From the NCBI GenBank assembly GCA_002256435.1, contig NKJC01000001.1, positions 1,302,001 to 1,366,000 on the forward strand: DNA of 64,000 nucleotides, read 5' to 3'. Numbering within the stretch: the first letter of the stretch is position 1; the number at the start of each line of letters is the position of its first letter. A model generated the notes under the pieces. It made no database searches, was not told the DNA's origin, and saw only the letters and a list, made by a program, of their open reading frames with translations. Shown one piece after another: positions 53,122 to 62,527 of this stretch. This stretch comes from Chitinophagaceae bacterium BSSC1. Lineage in GTDB: Bacteria; Bacteroidota; Bacteroidia; Chitinophagales; Chitinophagaceae. A program made the translations under genes and the position numbers.

Positions 53122-55170
53122 TTAGAAATAAACAGCTAGCTTAAGCTTGGCAAAAAAGGGAGTACCCGGTGTAAAATTTAATTCTGTAACGGGTGCGGGT
53201 TCATACTGCAACCTAGAACTAGTGGCAAACTGTGCTTCATTCCATTGACTATTCAATAGGTTTTCTACAGACAATCCTATTTCATATTTTGGCTGGGTAT
53301 AATTGATGACAGCATCCAATAAAAAATAACCCTTGGCAACAATACTATTGTCTTCATTGGCGGGTCTATTTTGTATATACCTATAATTCAAACCACCATT
53401 CCAACCTGTAGCGGCTTTATAATAGATGCCACCGATACTAGTAAAGGTTGGTGCAAGGGGAATATAGTCTTCTCCCTTGGCTGCGTCTAAACTTCTTGGC
53501 TTAGTTAGATTCAAACTAGCATTTGAAAAAATATGTTTTGATAGCTGGTACCGAATACTCAGGTCAACCCCTTTTCGTAAGCTTGCACCACTAGGTTCAA
53601 TATTACCTTCATCACCCACATAGACAAATTCCTGAGCCAGGTATAATTGCCAATATGCCATTTGAATAAAGAGCTGCTTGTTTGGTTTAAACATAATTCC
53701 AAGATCCGCACCATGGGCGGCAGGTAAAATATCTTTTCCGGTATTGGCTACTACCACCCTTGTATCATTGCTATGAAATCCCTTTCCAGCTTTTACAAAA
53801 AATTGCAGTGCTTTATTTAGGGTGTATTGCAGATTTAACTTGGGACTCAAAATGGCTTTTGCTTGTGATGGCAGCTGACTAGTTGTTAATTGGTTCTCAT
53901 AATTAAAATGAAAATAGTCAGCCCGCAAACCTGCTTCCAATAACCATTTACCAACATGCAGTTCCTTTTGCATAAAAGCAAAGGCATTGGTTTCTTGTAT
54001 ATTGCCCAAAGCAATATTGAATAAAAAATTTCTTTTAACCACAGAAGACAAACGGCTATCCTTGGTGGCATCATGTCTGAATCCCAAACCATAATTTGTT
54101 TTCAGGGTTGTGTTTCCCAAATAAGCTTGGGTTTGATAGGTAGAAGTATAACCCAATAGATTTCTGGATTCTGCTTGATTAATAGCATCGCCCTGAATAG
54201 GATCATTTAAATAAAAACTAAAATTGGAATAGAGGTTAAATTTTAGACGGCTATAATAGAATTGGTTTACCCATTGATGACCAGGTTTAAAAACATGGCT
54301 CAAAATCAGATTGGCATTATGTCTTTCTGTTTGACCACCCTCTGTTGGGTCAATGCTTCCAAACCTATCTATGATGCCATTGTCCACTGCACGGCTGGGG
54401 ATTTGTCCACTAGCATTCCAATCACTTTTAAAAGAAGATAATGATACGGTTAATGCTGTTGCATCATTAATTCGCAAATGGTATTTACCAAAAATATTGT
54501 AGCGTTGAAACCCTTGTTTGTTTTGGGTTGGACCATTGGTAAAATTCATTTCTCCTGCTAGATAAGCGCTTTGTTTTTCTGGCTGATTTTTAATCAAATC
54601 AATCATCAACAAAGTTCTATAACTATCAAACCTACCTGCTTCTAGTTGTAAGATACTTTTGGGAATTTTTTGATAGGATGCAAAATTCACATACCCGGCG
54701 GTATTTAAATTTCCGTGTTGGGTATAATATGGACCCGCACCAAAATCTATTTGTTGGATGGTTTCGGGAATAATAAAATGAGCATCGGCGTAGCCTTGGC
54801 CATGGGCATGACTCACCATATTCACGGGCATGCCATCAAAACCAACCCGAACATCTGTTCCATGATCACAATCAAATCCTCGTAAAAATATTTGTTCCGC
54901 TTTTCCACCTCCTGCGTGTTGGGCAATAAACAGCCCCGGTACTTTGCGCATTAATTCTTGGGAATTTTTTACAGGTTGAAGCGCCAAGTCTAATTTACTA
55001 ATAGTACTAAACTGTAGTTTGGTATTGGGCTCTAGCACCAAATCTTTTAATTGAACAATGGGTGCTTCTATGGCAAGGGTATCAATCTGCTTTTCTTGCA
55101 GCTGCGTTTGTGCAATAACTATATTGGCTGCTATACAATGGAGGAACAAAATAAGAATGACTTGTTTCAT
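53122..55170 (-). CDS. TonB-dependent outer-membrane receptor
   Basis: A 682-residue receptor with signal peptide (IAANIVIAQT), plug (SQELMRKVPGLFIAQHAGGGKAEQIFLRGFDCDHGTDVRVGFDGMPVN) with a His-rich segment (SHAHGQGYADAHFI), and a 22-strand-type barrel ending FAKLKLAVYF. It lacks the SusC N-terminal domain. His-rich plugs suggest metal binding, consistent with the HupE/UreJ gene next to it. A strong terminator lies just upstream of the gene. Confidence 0.9.
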   Translation of the reverse strand: MKQVILILFLHCIAANIVIAQTQLQEKQIDTLAIEAPIVQLKDLVLEPNTKLQFSTISKLDLALQPVKNSQELMRKVPGLFIAQHAGGGKAEQIFLRGFDCDHGTDVRVGFDGMPVNMVSHAHGQGYADAHFIIPETIQQIDFGAGPYYTQHGNLNTAGYVNFASYQKIPKSILQLEAGRFDSYRTLLMIDLIKNQPEKQSAYLAGEMNFTNGPTQNKQGFQRYNIFGKYHLRINDATALTVSLSSFKSDWNASGQIPSRAVDNGIIDRFGSIDPTEGGQTERHNANLILSHVFKPGHQWVNQFYYSRLKFNLYSNFSFYLNDPIQGDAINQAESRNLLGYTSTYQTQAYLGNTTLKTNYGLGFRHDATKDSRLSSVVKRNFLFNIALGNIQETNAFAFMQKELHVGKWLLEAGLRADYFHFNYENQLTTSQLPSQAKAILSPKLNLQYTLNKALQFFVKAGKGFHSNDTRVVVANTGKDILPAAHGADLGIMFKPNKQLFIQMAYWQLYLAQEFVYVGDEGNIEPSGASLRKGVDLSIRYQLSKHIFSNASLNLTKPRSLDAAKGEDYIPLAPTFTSIGGIYYKAATGWNGGLNYRYIQNRPANEDNSIVAKGYFLLDAVINYTQPKYEIGLSVENLLNSQWNEAQFATSSRLQYEPAPVTELNFTPGTPFFAKLKLAVYF

Positions 55171-55192
55171 AGCGTTAGGTGTTGGCAGATTT

Positions 55193-55223
55193 AAAAAGCC
55201 AGAGTAATTGGCTCTGGCTTTTT
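55193..55223 (-). terminator. Strong bidirectional terminator
   Basis: A perfect 12-bp stem AAAAAGCCAGAG (55193-55204) and CTCTGGCTTTTT (55212-55223) with a 7-base loop and flanking A/T runs. It ends the DUF4331 transcript before the TonB receptor gene, so the receptor needs its own promoter or readthrough. Confidence 0.85.
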
Positions 55224-55248
55224 AAAAATTGGATTGTATATTGAATGA

Positions 55249-55779
55249 TTACCAAGCTGCTGCTAGATAAGGAAAGCTGGTTGAAAATGCTTTGTCATTG
55301 GCGTTTACATTATCCTTGGTTAAACCTGGATTGCTTGCACCAGTTGGTCCTCCAAAAATTAATAATAGTTCTACGTCAATTACGTCATCTGCAAGTGCTC
55401 TTCCAGTTAATACATTGGTTCCATCAAAAAAGGTAGTTACGCCTGTTGATGAAACACCCAATACATCTGTTGCTAATAGGCCTGTAAATGTGGCTGCATT
55501 TTGTCCCAACGCATTGGTAGTATATGCTGCATTAAGACCCATCAATCTTGTTTGAAATTTACTCTGAAATGCTGCACCCATAGCACTTGGAATGCTGGTG
55601 TTGAATAAATCTTTGTCACCTGCTGCTGTAACAAATACAGTGTTAATGGCTGGTCTTCCCATTTGGTCTTGTTGCTCATAAAATACAGTGGGTGCCACTA
55701 CATTATCTGATTTTTTACAAGACAGGATCAATAGATTACTTGCTACAAGTAAGACTAGGATTATTTTAGTTGATTTCAT
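55249..55779 (-). CDS. DUF4331-type lipoprotein, short
   Basis: A 176-residue lipoprotein (signal ending LILSCKK) with the C-terminal half of a DUF4331 domain (YEQQDQMGRPAINTVFVTA ... DLFNTSIPS). Normal DUF4331 proteins carry both halves in one chain; here they are split with the neighbouring gene 26 bp upstream. Function unknown; exported. Confidence 0.82.
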   Translation of the reverse strand: MKSTKIILVLLVASNLLILSCKKSDNVVAPTVFYEQQDQMGRPAINTVFVTAAGDKDLFNTSIPSAMGAAFQSKFQTRLMGLNAAYTTNALGQNAATFTGLLATDVLGVSSTGVTTFFDGTNVLTGRALADDVIDVELLLIFGGPTGASNPGLTKDNVNANDKAFSTSFPYLAAAW

Positions 55780-55805
55780 GTTTATGATTTTAGTTGTTGA
55801 ATGAA

Positions 55806-56468
55806 TTAGATTTTCTTTTTAGTTTCTAACCACACATTAATATTACCTGTGGCGCCAATCATTGTTTTAGGAACTTCTACTACCACGCTCAACACATTGG
55901 TACCTGCAAACGTATCTGTACCTGGATTTGAAAAGCCTGGTGCAGTGCCACCTAGAATAGCTTTGTACCTATTTAAATCAAAAAAGAATGGATCATCTCT
56001 TGGTCCGGCAAAAACTTTAATGCCAGTTGTTCCTGTACCAGTAACAGCAGCAGATCCATAAGCTGTAACAGCCACTTCTGCAGTAACCGTTCCTTCTAAT
56101 TTGCTTTTGGTACCTGTTGCACTTGGCGCTACTGGACCATAAACTTGCATCTTATTTGAAGCTGCATCATACTTACACTGGATCACCAGGTCTTCTACAT
56201 TGTCTCCGTTTTTGTCAATGTTAAATTCCAAAACAGTGTTCTCATCAAATTTTAAATTGGCAGTATTTGCCGGACTAGTCAATCCCTGACTATTGGCTAC
56301 AAACACTAAATTGGCGGGATCAGCTGCTCTAAATACATAGAGGTCTGTGATGTCTGTTGTTTGATTGGTTACCGCTGGCGTATCAATATGATCCGCTGCA
56401 TAAAGAATTCCTCCGGTAATAAATGCTGCCGCTACAACGCTTGCTAGCACTAGTTTTTTACGATTCAT
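55806..56468 (-). CDS. DUF4331-type exported protein
   Basis: A 220-residue exported protein with the N-terminal DUF4331 signature (AADHIDTPAVTNQTTDITDLYVFRAADP) and a phrase FAGPRDDPFFFDLNRYKAILG typical of the family. Starts with a signal peptide (LASVVAAAFITGGILYA). Complements the shorter gene behind it. Confidence 0.87.
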   Translation of the reverse strand: MNRKKLVLASVVAAAFITGGILYAADHIDTPAVTNQTTDITDLYVFRAADPANLVFVANSQGLTSPANTANLKFDENTVLEFNIDKNGDNVEDLVIQCKYDAASNKMQVYGPVAPSATGTKSKLEGTVTAEVAVTAYGSAAVTGTGTTGIKVFAGPRDDPFFFDLNRYKAILGGTAPGFSNPGTDTFAGTNVLSVVVEVPKTMIGATGNINVWLETKKKI

Positions 56469-56529
56469 GTTGTTGATTTTAAGTAAAGGTTTTTGTTTCA
56501 GTTACTTTACCTACGAACAATGAATCTGC

Positions 56530-56547
56530 TTGGATTAAATAATCCAA
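56530..56547. promoter_or_regulatory. TTGGATTA dyad upstream of DUF4331 genes
   Basis: TTGGATTA and TAATCCAA (8-bp arms, 2-bp spacer) form a perfect inverted repeat 62 bp before the DUF4331 start. A run of eight A follows on the plus strand, so on the minus strand the T run precedes the dyad and it is not a terminator for the anti-sigma gene. The rest of the gap to 56675 is A/G-rich with imperfect AGTAGATAT repeats. Confidence 0.45.
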
Positions 56548-56675
56548 AAAAAATATTTCAATAATAGAATAGGATGAAAATGGTGGAAATGATAATAGTA
56601 GTAAACTAAAAAGTAGATATGAAAATGGTAGAAAAGGAAATAGTAGATATAAAAATAGATACTACGCTATGCAGT

Positions 56676-57539
56676 CTATATGATTTTACCCAAACTTACA
56701 ACAGTGGTGGGTGTAGGATTTCCGCCAGCTTTTTCTAATGAAATAGCAAATGCCTGAGCCTTACCAAAGGATTTCATTTTTTGGATGCGATATTTTTTTC
56801 CTTTGTCATTGGTAATAATCATTCCCCCATCTACGGGTTTACCATCTACAATTGCCCAGAATTGGTATTGCATGCCAGATGGGGCATCGGGTAAATTACT
56901 TGCGTCAATACCCACTTCACCCGTTTCTTGAAACCAAAATATTTTTGCCGTTGCATTGGGATTGTTTTCCAATCCTTTTAAAGAAACCATGGTATTGTTA
57001 GGGTCTTTTACAAGATCCAAATCAGATTTAAATTCCTTGGTTCTTAATTGTTCTTTTTCTAATAATGCCTTGGTCTCTTCTAAACTATTATTGGCAACGG
57101 AATACTTATTAAAGTAGATCAGGTTAAAGGTTGCACTCACCAAGAAAATGCCAATTGACGCAGCTGCAATCATTTTCCAATTTCTTGAGATGGTATAAAC
57201 CGGTGCTGCTTCAACGCTTGGAGTAGTTGGTATTTGATGAACCGATGCAACAGATGGAATTGGGTCAACAGGTACAACCGATGGAATTGTTGAAACCTTT
57301 TCCGCACTTTGTTCCGTTGCATTAATTTTTGCAAAAATGGATGCTTTCATTGTAGATGCCGGTGTTACAGCATTGGCTTTTGCCAGTTTTTCCATAGCTA
57401 GTTCAATAGCCGCTATTTCTTCTAACAACTCAGGATACTCCTTTGTCCATAGCTCAACTTCCGCATTTTCAGCTGCAGAGCTTAAGCCAAGAACATAGAG
57501 TTCTAAAATGCCAGATGATATAATGTCTTTTGCGTTCAC
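56676..57539 (-). CDS. Anti-sigma factor (RskA-like)
   Basis: A 287-residue membrane protein: cytoplasmic N-terminus with a helical anti-sigma region (ISSGILELYVLGLSSAAENAEVELW), a Pro/Val-rich linker, one membrane helix (KMIAAASIGIFLVSATFNLIYF), and an exported anti-sigma-K domain (FWFQETGEVGIDASNLPDAPSG). It lies 2 bp behind the sigma gene and would hold that sigma inactive until a periplasmic signal arrives. Confidence 0.9.
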   Translation of the reverse strand: MNAKDIISSGILELYVLGLSSAAENAEVELWTKEYPELLEEIAAIELAMEKLAKANAVTPASTMKASIFAKINATEQSAEKVSTIPSVVPVDPIPSVASVHQIPTTPSVEAAPVYTISRNWKMIAAASIGIFLVSATFNLIYFNKYSVANNSLEETKALLEKEQLRTKEFKSDLDLVKDPNNTMVSLKGLENNPNATAKIFWFQETGEVGIDASNLPDAPSGMQYQFWAIVDGKPVDGGMIITNDKGKKYRIQKMKSFGKAQAFAISLEKAGGNPTPTTVVSLGKII

Positions 57540-57541
57540 TT

Positions 57542-58084
57542 TTATTCCACAATTTTTCTTAGTTCAAGAATAGCTTTTCTTAGTCTAGATTTTACCGTAC
57601 CCAAGGGTATGGCTGTTTCCTGAGCAATTTCTTCCTGCGTATATCCTTGAAAATAGGCAAGTTCAATTAAATTTTTTAATTCTGGTTTTAGAAGGGCTAT
57701 TTGTTGTTTTAATCCCAAACTATCCTGTTTTTCAGCAGCCCTATTATTGTCCGTTAGATTACCTACGGAATTTTCATCGGAAGAGATTAAGCGCTGTTTT
57801 TTGTAGCCCTTGCTTCTCATAGTATCAATGGTCAGGTTCCTGGTTAGGTTAATCATCCAGGTAAAAAGTCTTCCTTTTGAAGGGTCATAGGAAGAAAAAT
57901 TATGCCAGATTTTTACAAATGCTTCTTGCAAAATATCTTCTGCCAACCCCGTATCATCTACCATGCGTAATATGGTACCATTTAAAACTGCCGAATAATT
58001 ATCATATAGGTAAGAGAACGCCTGTTGATCCTTATTTCTAAGTAACAGCACTAATTCTTCCTCACTATAGGTTAATTCATTCAT
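57542..58084 (-). CDS. ECF-type RNA polymerase sigma factor
   Basis: A 180-residue ECF sigma. Region 2 reads FSYLYDNYSAVLNGTILRMVDDTGLAEDILQEAFVKIWHNF, and region 4 reads LIELAYFQGYTQEEIAQETAIPLGTVKSRLRKAI. It is the first gene of a unit with its anti-sigma; the DUF4331 genes are probable targets. Confidence 0.93.
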   Translation of the reverse strand: MNELTYSEEELVLLLRNKDQQAFSYLYDNYSAVLNGTILRMVDDTGLAEDILQEAFVKIWHNFSSYDPSKGRLFTWMINLTRNLTIDTMRSKGYKKQRLISSDENSVGNLTDNNRAAEKQDSLGLKQQIALLKPELKNLIELAYFQGYTQEEIAQETAIPLGTVKSRLRKAILELRKIVE

Positions 58085-58209
58085 TCAACAGATTTGGATC
58101 AGGAACATGAAAATAGCCAAAAAATGTTTGCAGCTAATTTTTCTTTAATAAATGTCTTGGTTATTTATTATTGGGTATTCATCCAATTATTGGACTTTGC
58201 TCACAGGTC

Positions 58210-58401
58210 TCATCGCCCCTGCAAAATTCTTGCGGGTAGCATAATGATTCCTTTGATCAGGCCAAACACGCCGTCTACGGCAATGCCCAAAATGCGGAAG
58301 GGGATGGAGAGAATCCAAAACAGCGGATACAAAATCAAACCCAGCAGGGCCAGGGGCCAGCAGAGTATAAAGAGGATCATCCAAAGTAAGAAGCTTATCA
58401 T
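58210..58401 (-). CDS. Small hydrophobic membrane protein, 63 aa
   Basis: A 63-residue protein with one long or two short membrane segments (MISFLLWMILFILCWPLALLGLILYPLFWILSIP) and a basic end (LPARILQGR). Unrecognised. The alternative frame on the same strand lacks such a pattern and is a shadow. Confidence 0.5.
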   Translation of the reverse strand: MISFLLWMILFILCWPLALLGLILYPLFWILSIPFRILGIAVDGVFGLIKGIIMLPARILQGR

Positions 58402-58515
58402 ACCCTTAAATTACACATCGCCGTAAGGCAAAAAAACCGTTTTTGTATAAGCGGCAAATAAAAGCAGTTCTGCCAAGCCAAACAAAAGCCTCCCCCCATC
58501 TGTTCCTATCTCAGA

Positions 58516-59982
58516 TTGGAAAAGCAACCCATTAATATTGTTTGGTTTAAAAGAGACCTGCGGTTCACGGACCACGAGCCGCTCATGCAGGCGCAGCAGC
58601 AGGGGCTGCCCATTCTCTTGCTCTATTGTTTTGAACCATCGGTTATGGCTTACGCCGATGCTGATCAGAGACATTGGCGTTTTGTGCACGAGTCCTTGAC
58701 AGAGATGCAGCAAAAATTGCAAGACCTTGATGCAAGCCTCTACATTTTTCATGGTGAAGTGATGCCCGTGTTGGAAGCATTGCAAGAACGATATGCCATT
58801 CAGCAGATTTTCTCTCATGTAGAAGTGGGTAACAAAATCACTTATGACCGGGATAAGGCGGTGCAACAATTTTGCTATCGTTGTAGCGTAACCTGGAAAG
58901 AGTCTCCGCTCAATGGCGTGATCCGCAAACTCAAGTCTAGAAAAACCTGGCAGAAAAGATGGCAAGTCACTATGACATCGCAACCGCAGTTGGTGCAAGA
59001 AACGGGTTGGAAGATCTTGAAATTGGATCCTGATTTTTATGAAGCACTAAAGGGACCTGCATTGGATCCTGAGATTATCACGCGCAACAAAAACTTTCAA
59101 CAGGGTGGAGAGTATTGGGCTTGGCGATACTTGGATAGTTTTATCAAAGACCGCGCAGAAAACTATAGCCGCCATATTTCTAAACCCTTGTTGAGTAGAA
59201 AATCTTGTAGCCGTTTATCTCCCTATTTGAGTTATGGCAATATTAGTATGCGCATGTTGTATCAGTATACTAGTCAGCATTACGCCGCATCGCCCAACAA
59301 AAGGGCCCTGTCTAATTTTATATCGCGTCTGCACTGGCATTGCCATTTTATGCAAAAGTTTGAAGACGAGTGCCGCATGGAATTTGAAAATGTAAACGCG
59401 GCATTTGATCAAATTGCAAAACCCAGAAACGAAGTTTATATCAAAGCTTGGCAGGATGGTCAAACAGGTGTACCCATTGTAGACGCTTGTATGCGATGCC
59501 TGGTTACAACGGGTTATTTGAATTTTAGAATGCGAGCCATGGTGGTTTCTTTTTTTGTATTCAATCTTTGGCAAGACTGGCGCGATTTGCATTTTCTAGC
59601 CCGCCAATTTTTAGACTATGAACCCGGCATCCACTATCCGCAATTACAAATGCAGTCTGGCGTAACCGGCATCAACACCGTTAGAATTTATAACCCCATT
59701 AAAAATTCCATAGAACACGACCCCGATGGTCTGTTTATCAAGCAATGGGTTCCCGAGTTAAACCTTGTTCCCGCATCCCTAATCCACGAGCCCTGGAAAC
59801 TCAGCGCCATTGAACAGGAACTCTACCAATGCCTCATTGGCAAAGACTATCCCGCACCCATTGTAGATTTGGAAGCTTCTAGAAAGCACGCCAGTGACAT
59901 TATCTGGTCTTTTAGAAAAAGCCCAGCGGTGAAAAAAGAAGGGAAGCGGATTTTAGAAAAGCATACCAGTCATGATGCGTAA
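58516..59982 (+). CDS. Cryptochrome/DNA photolyase (class I-like)
   Basis: A 488-residue flavoprotein. N-terminal antenna domain opens [19 protein letters not shown]-binding region motifs include [46 protein letters not shown] and the phrase [27 protein letters not shown]. It repairs UV dimers using blue light or senses light. The frame has no ATG before the conserved N-terminus and the codon at 58516 is TTG, so a TTG start is likely. Confidence 0.92.
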   Translation: MEKQPINIVWFKRDLRFTDHEPLMQAQQQGLPILLLYCFEPSVMAYADADQRHWRFVHESLTEMQQKLQDLDASLYIFHGEVMPVLEALQERYAIQQIFSHVEVGNKITYDRDKAVQQFCYRCSVTWKESPLNGVIRKLKSRKTWQKRWQVTMTSQPQLVQETGWKILKLDPDFYEALKGPALDPEIITRNKNFQQGGEYWAWRYLDSFIKDRAENYSRHISKPLLSRKSCSRLSPYLSYGNISMRMLYQYTSQHYAASPNKRALSNFISRLHWHCHFMQKFEDECRMEFENVNAAFDQIAKPRNEVYIKAWQDGQTGVPIVDACMRCLVTTGYLNFRMRAMVVSFFVFNLWQDWRDLHFLARQFLDYEPGIHYPQLQMQSGVTGINTVRIYNPIKNSIEHDPDGLFIKQWVPELNLVPASLIHEPWKLSAIEQELYQCLIGKDYPAPIVDLEASRKHASDIIWSFRKSPAVKKEGKRILEKHTSHDA

Positions 59983-59999
59983 GTAATGGATGGCATCAT

Positions 60000-61130
60000 T
60001 TACTTTGTATTGTTGCTTAAAAACTCATCCACATTTGCTGGAGTTACAACCAACAATGTGGTGTTTTTATAATTATCAGTAAAGGTTTGAGGAAATCTAT
60101 CTTTTGCTTTTGTATTCAGCTTAAATTCAAAAGCTGCCCATGAATCTTGTTGCTCTTCTACAAGATCAATTTCTTGTTGTTGCGATGTTCTCCAAAAATA
60201 TTGTTTGGCATCTAAATTATTATAATGCAAATATTTCATTCTTTCAGCAATCACATAGTTTTCCCATAATGCACCCGCATCTGTTCTTGATTCAATTGAC
60301 TTGAAATTATTGATTACTGCATTACGAATTCCACAATCATAAAAATATACTTTCTTCCCTTTTTTTATTTCATTTCTAACATTTCTATTAAGAGCTGGAA
60401 GTCTAAATACCACAAAAGCTTTTTCTAAAAGGTCAATATATTTATCAACTGTTTTTCCATCTGCACCAATTGTTTGAGCAATTTCTTGATAGTTAATTTC
60501 ACTTCCAATTTGTAATGCAAGTGCCTTAAGTAATTTTTCAAGTATGAGTGGTTTTTTAATTTGTTCTAACATTAATAAATCTTTGTACAGATAACTATTT
60601 GCAAGCAACTTTAATAACCTACTTTCTTCACTTGGGTTTGTTACAATTTCAGGATAGTAACCAAATACTAATCGATGATCTATAAAACGCTTTTCTTGTA
60701 TTAATCCATGATAGGCTACCATTTCTGAAAAGCTTAATGGATAAAGCATATATTCATATTTACGACCCGTTAATGGCTCATTAACTTGATTTGATAGCTC
60801 AAATGCTGAAGATCCTGTTGCAAGTATTTGAACATCTTTAATTTGATCTGTAAATAATTTGAGGGTTAAACCAATATTTTGAATTCGCTGTGCCTCATCA
60901 ATGAACACTATTTTTTTAGTTCCTACTATCGCTTTTAGTTTTGTTGCCGATGTATTGGTCAAGATTTCTCTAACATCAGCATCATCTCCATTTAGGTATA
61001 AATGATCATGATCTTTCAAAATCTCTTGCATTAATGTGGACTTACCTGATTGGCGTGGACCAAATAAAAGTATTGCCTTCCCTTTAAAAAGGTCTTTTTT
61101 GATGCTTTCCTTGATTGTTCTTTCTATCAT
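60000..61130 (-). CDS. DUF4143 ATPase
   Basis: A 376-residue ATPase of the AAA-DUF4143 class: Walker A FGPRQSGKST near 23-32, Walker B KIVFIDEAQRIQNIG, sensor ILATGSSAFELSNQ, and a C-terminal DUF4143 domain (YFWRTSQQQEIDLVEEQ). Such proteins are widespread in Bacteroidota genomes, often as accessory genes of unknown purpose. Single gene, convergent with the photolyase. Confidence 0.9.
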   Translation of the reverse strand: MIERTIKESIKKDLFKGKAILLFGPRQSGKSTLMQEILKDHDHLYLNGDDADVREILTNTSATKLKAIVGTKKIVFIDEAQRIQNIGLTLKLFTDQIKDVQILATGSSAFELSNQVNEPLTGRKYEYMLYPLSFSEMVAYHGLIQEKRFIDHRLVFGYYPEIVTNPSEESRLLKLLANSYLYKDLLMLEQIKKPLILEKLLKALALQIGSEINYQEIAQTIGADGKTVDKYIDLLEKAFVVFRLPALNRNVRNEIKKGKKVYFYDCGIRNAVINNFKSIESRTDAGALWENYVIAERMKYLHYNNLDAKQYFWRTSQQQEIDLVEEQQDSWAAFEFKLNTKAKDRFPQTFTDNYKNTTLLVVTPANVDEFLSNNTK

Positions 61131-61229
61131 ATTTGCGGATTACAATCCCTAAAATATATAATAATTTCGGATTACAATCCGGTAAATACATAATAATTTC
61201 GGAATTGAACGATGTTCTGCAACAAAAAA

Positions 61230-61249
61230 CCCCAACATTGCTGTTGAGG
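61230..61249 (-). terminator. Terminator of tRNA-Phe
   Basis: Stem CCCCAACA (61230-61237) with TGTTGAGG (61242-61249), one mismatch, followed on the minus strand by a T run (61229-61224). It lies 6 bp past the tRNA 3' end and shares its core with the terminator at 7402. Confidence 0.75.
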
Positions 61250-61255
61250 TCTTTG

Positions 61256-61328
61256 TGGTGTGGGCCGGGATCGAACCGGCGACACAAGGATTTTCAGTCC
61301 TTTGCTCTACCGACTGAGCTACCGCACC
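61256..61328 (-). tRNA. tRNA-Phe (anticodon GAA)
   Basis: A full cloverleaf on the minus strand: 5' GGTGCGG acceptor, TAGCTCAG D arm start, anticodon loop CTGAAAA with GAA, and T arm GCCGG-TTCGATC-CCGGC. The 3' acceptor strand reads CCACACC followed by A73, with no CCA encoded. One acceptor pair (position 5 with 68) is a C-A mismatch. The 443-bp gap 61131-61573 contains this tRNA, its terminator and a 17-bp repeat of its 5' end, nothing else supported. Confidence 0.92.
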
Positions 61329-61395
61329 AATTTGTCGATATTCTATGTTTGTCGGTACTTTACCCCGATTCATCGGGGGACTGAGCTACCGCACC
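61312..61395. repeat. Direct repeat of the tRNA-Phe 5' end
   Basis: GACTGAGCTACCGCACC occurs inside the tRNA (61312-61328) and again at 61379-61395, 67 bp upstream of it in the tRNA's direction. Between them lies a hairpin CCCCGAT-TC-ATCGGGG (61363-61378). The second copy is the first 17 nt of a tRNA without the rest, a scar of duplication or of an integrated and lost element. Confidence 0.7.
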
Positions 61396-61573
61396 TTAGC
61401 TGTTGGTTCTGGTTGATTGAGCTTTGCGGCCCAATTCCATTCCCTAAAGGGCTGCAAATATAAGGGCATCAGACAATATTCAGAAATTATCCACAGTTTT
61501 TTTTGAGTTTTTTGAAAAGGGCAGGGCCGATGGTCTTGGAATGTAGCAGGAATAAGGGTTTGGGACCGGAGAA

Positions 61574-62491
61574 TTAGAACTTATAGACCAATCCATTGGT
61601 AAAGTTGGTAATCTGTTCATTGGCTAGGGGAGAAATCTGCCCCTCGTCATGCTGAATAAAGTATTTGGCGTTAAAGCTAAAATGCCGGGTAATAGTAAAA
61701 TTGGCGCTGACTTCTAGGGTAAATCGGGGGTATTTCTTATTGTCTACCGGAAAGTAGGGTACATTATAGACATTGTCATAAGGCACGGCCAGCGGAACCT
61801 GCACCATACCTAAAATGGTCATATTGAACTTTTCACCCAGTATATACACCATCTGTACATAGTTGTTCCAGCGAACATTGTCCTTATTGATATTGCCCTT
61901 CTCATTAATGCCAAAAGCCGATTGCAATTTGTCTTTTGAACTTTGAGACAGGGTATCCAGTGCTGGTAAAAATTCGCGCTCAAAAATTCGCCAGCTTTCT
62001 TTTTCATATTGCAAACCTGTTCCAATTTTCAAGCGCATCCACTTGTTGTTGTGCAAACTATAAGTAATGCCGCCGCCGCCATTAAAACGATAGTTCAAAC
62101 CACGCCCCTCATCATAAGCAATGGTAGTATTGATCTCTGGAAAAAAATTGGCTTCAGACTGAATTTTATTGTTGACAATCTTATGCCTATTTAGTGCGGC
62201 TCTTGCAAAAAGCATAAACCTGTTTGATGCCTGGTCTGTACCGTTAGAATTAAAATAGAGACTATTTGATAGTTCAAACAAATGACGACTAGTGGCTTTG
62301 GAAATAGAAGCGTCTTGTAAGAGAAAGACCTTGTGTTCATCGTCATCATTGACGTTTAGACCAAAGCCAATTCTTCCATAAATCTTATGGGTTTTTAGGG
62401 TATCGTAAAAAGCCTTATCGTTTAAGATAGACTGGGCCTGCAATCCATAGATCAGCAGCATGAAAGAAAATAGGAGCAGGGTTTTCCGCAT
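61574..62491 (-). CDS. DUF481-like outer-membrane protein
   Basis: A 305-residue beta-barrel-type protein with signal peptide (LLFSFMLLIYGLQAQ). Alternating strands (RIGFGLNVNDDDEHKVFLLQ, YRFNGGGGITYSLHNN, RFTLEVSANFTITRHFSFN) and a C-terminal F (NGLVYKF) fit DUF481 or a similar family. Function unknown. Confidence 0.75.
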   Translation of the reverse strand: MRKTLLLFSFMLLIYGLQAQSILNDKAFYDTLKTHKIYGRIGFGLNVNDDDEHKVFLLQDASISKATSRHLFELSNSLYFNSNGTDQASNRFMLFARAALNRHKIVNNKIQSEANFFPEINTTIAYDEGRGLNYRFNGGGGITYSLHNNKWMRLKIGTGLQYEKESWRIFEREFLPALDTLSQSSKDKLQSAFGINEKGNINKDNVRWNNYVQMVYILGEKFNMTILGMVQVPLAVPYDNVYNVPYFPVDNKKYPRFTLEVSANFTITRHFSFNAKYFIQHDEGQISPLANEQITNFTNGLVYKF

Positions 62492-62527
62492 CTTCTAAAC
62501 AATTAGTTTGATGCCTAAATATATTAA

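Noticed and set aside
58411..58998. A 195-codon open frame on the minus strand.
   Set aside because: It overlaps the conserved N-terminal domain of the photolyase and looks like a shadow.
60588..60600. CTATTTGCAAGC resembling half of the shared operator.
   Set aside because: It lies inside the coding sequence of the DUF4143 ATPase, lacks the second half-site and has no promoter context.
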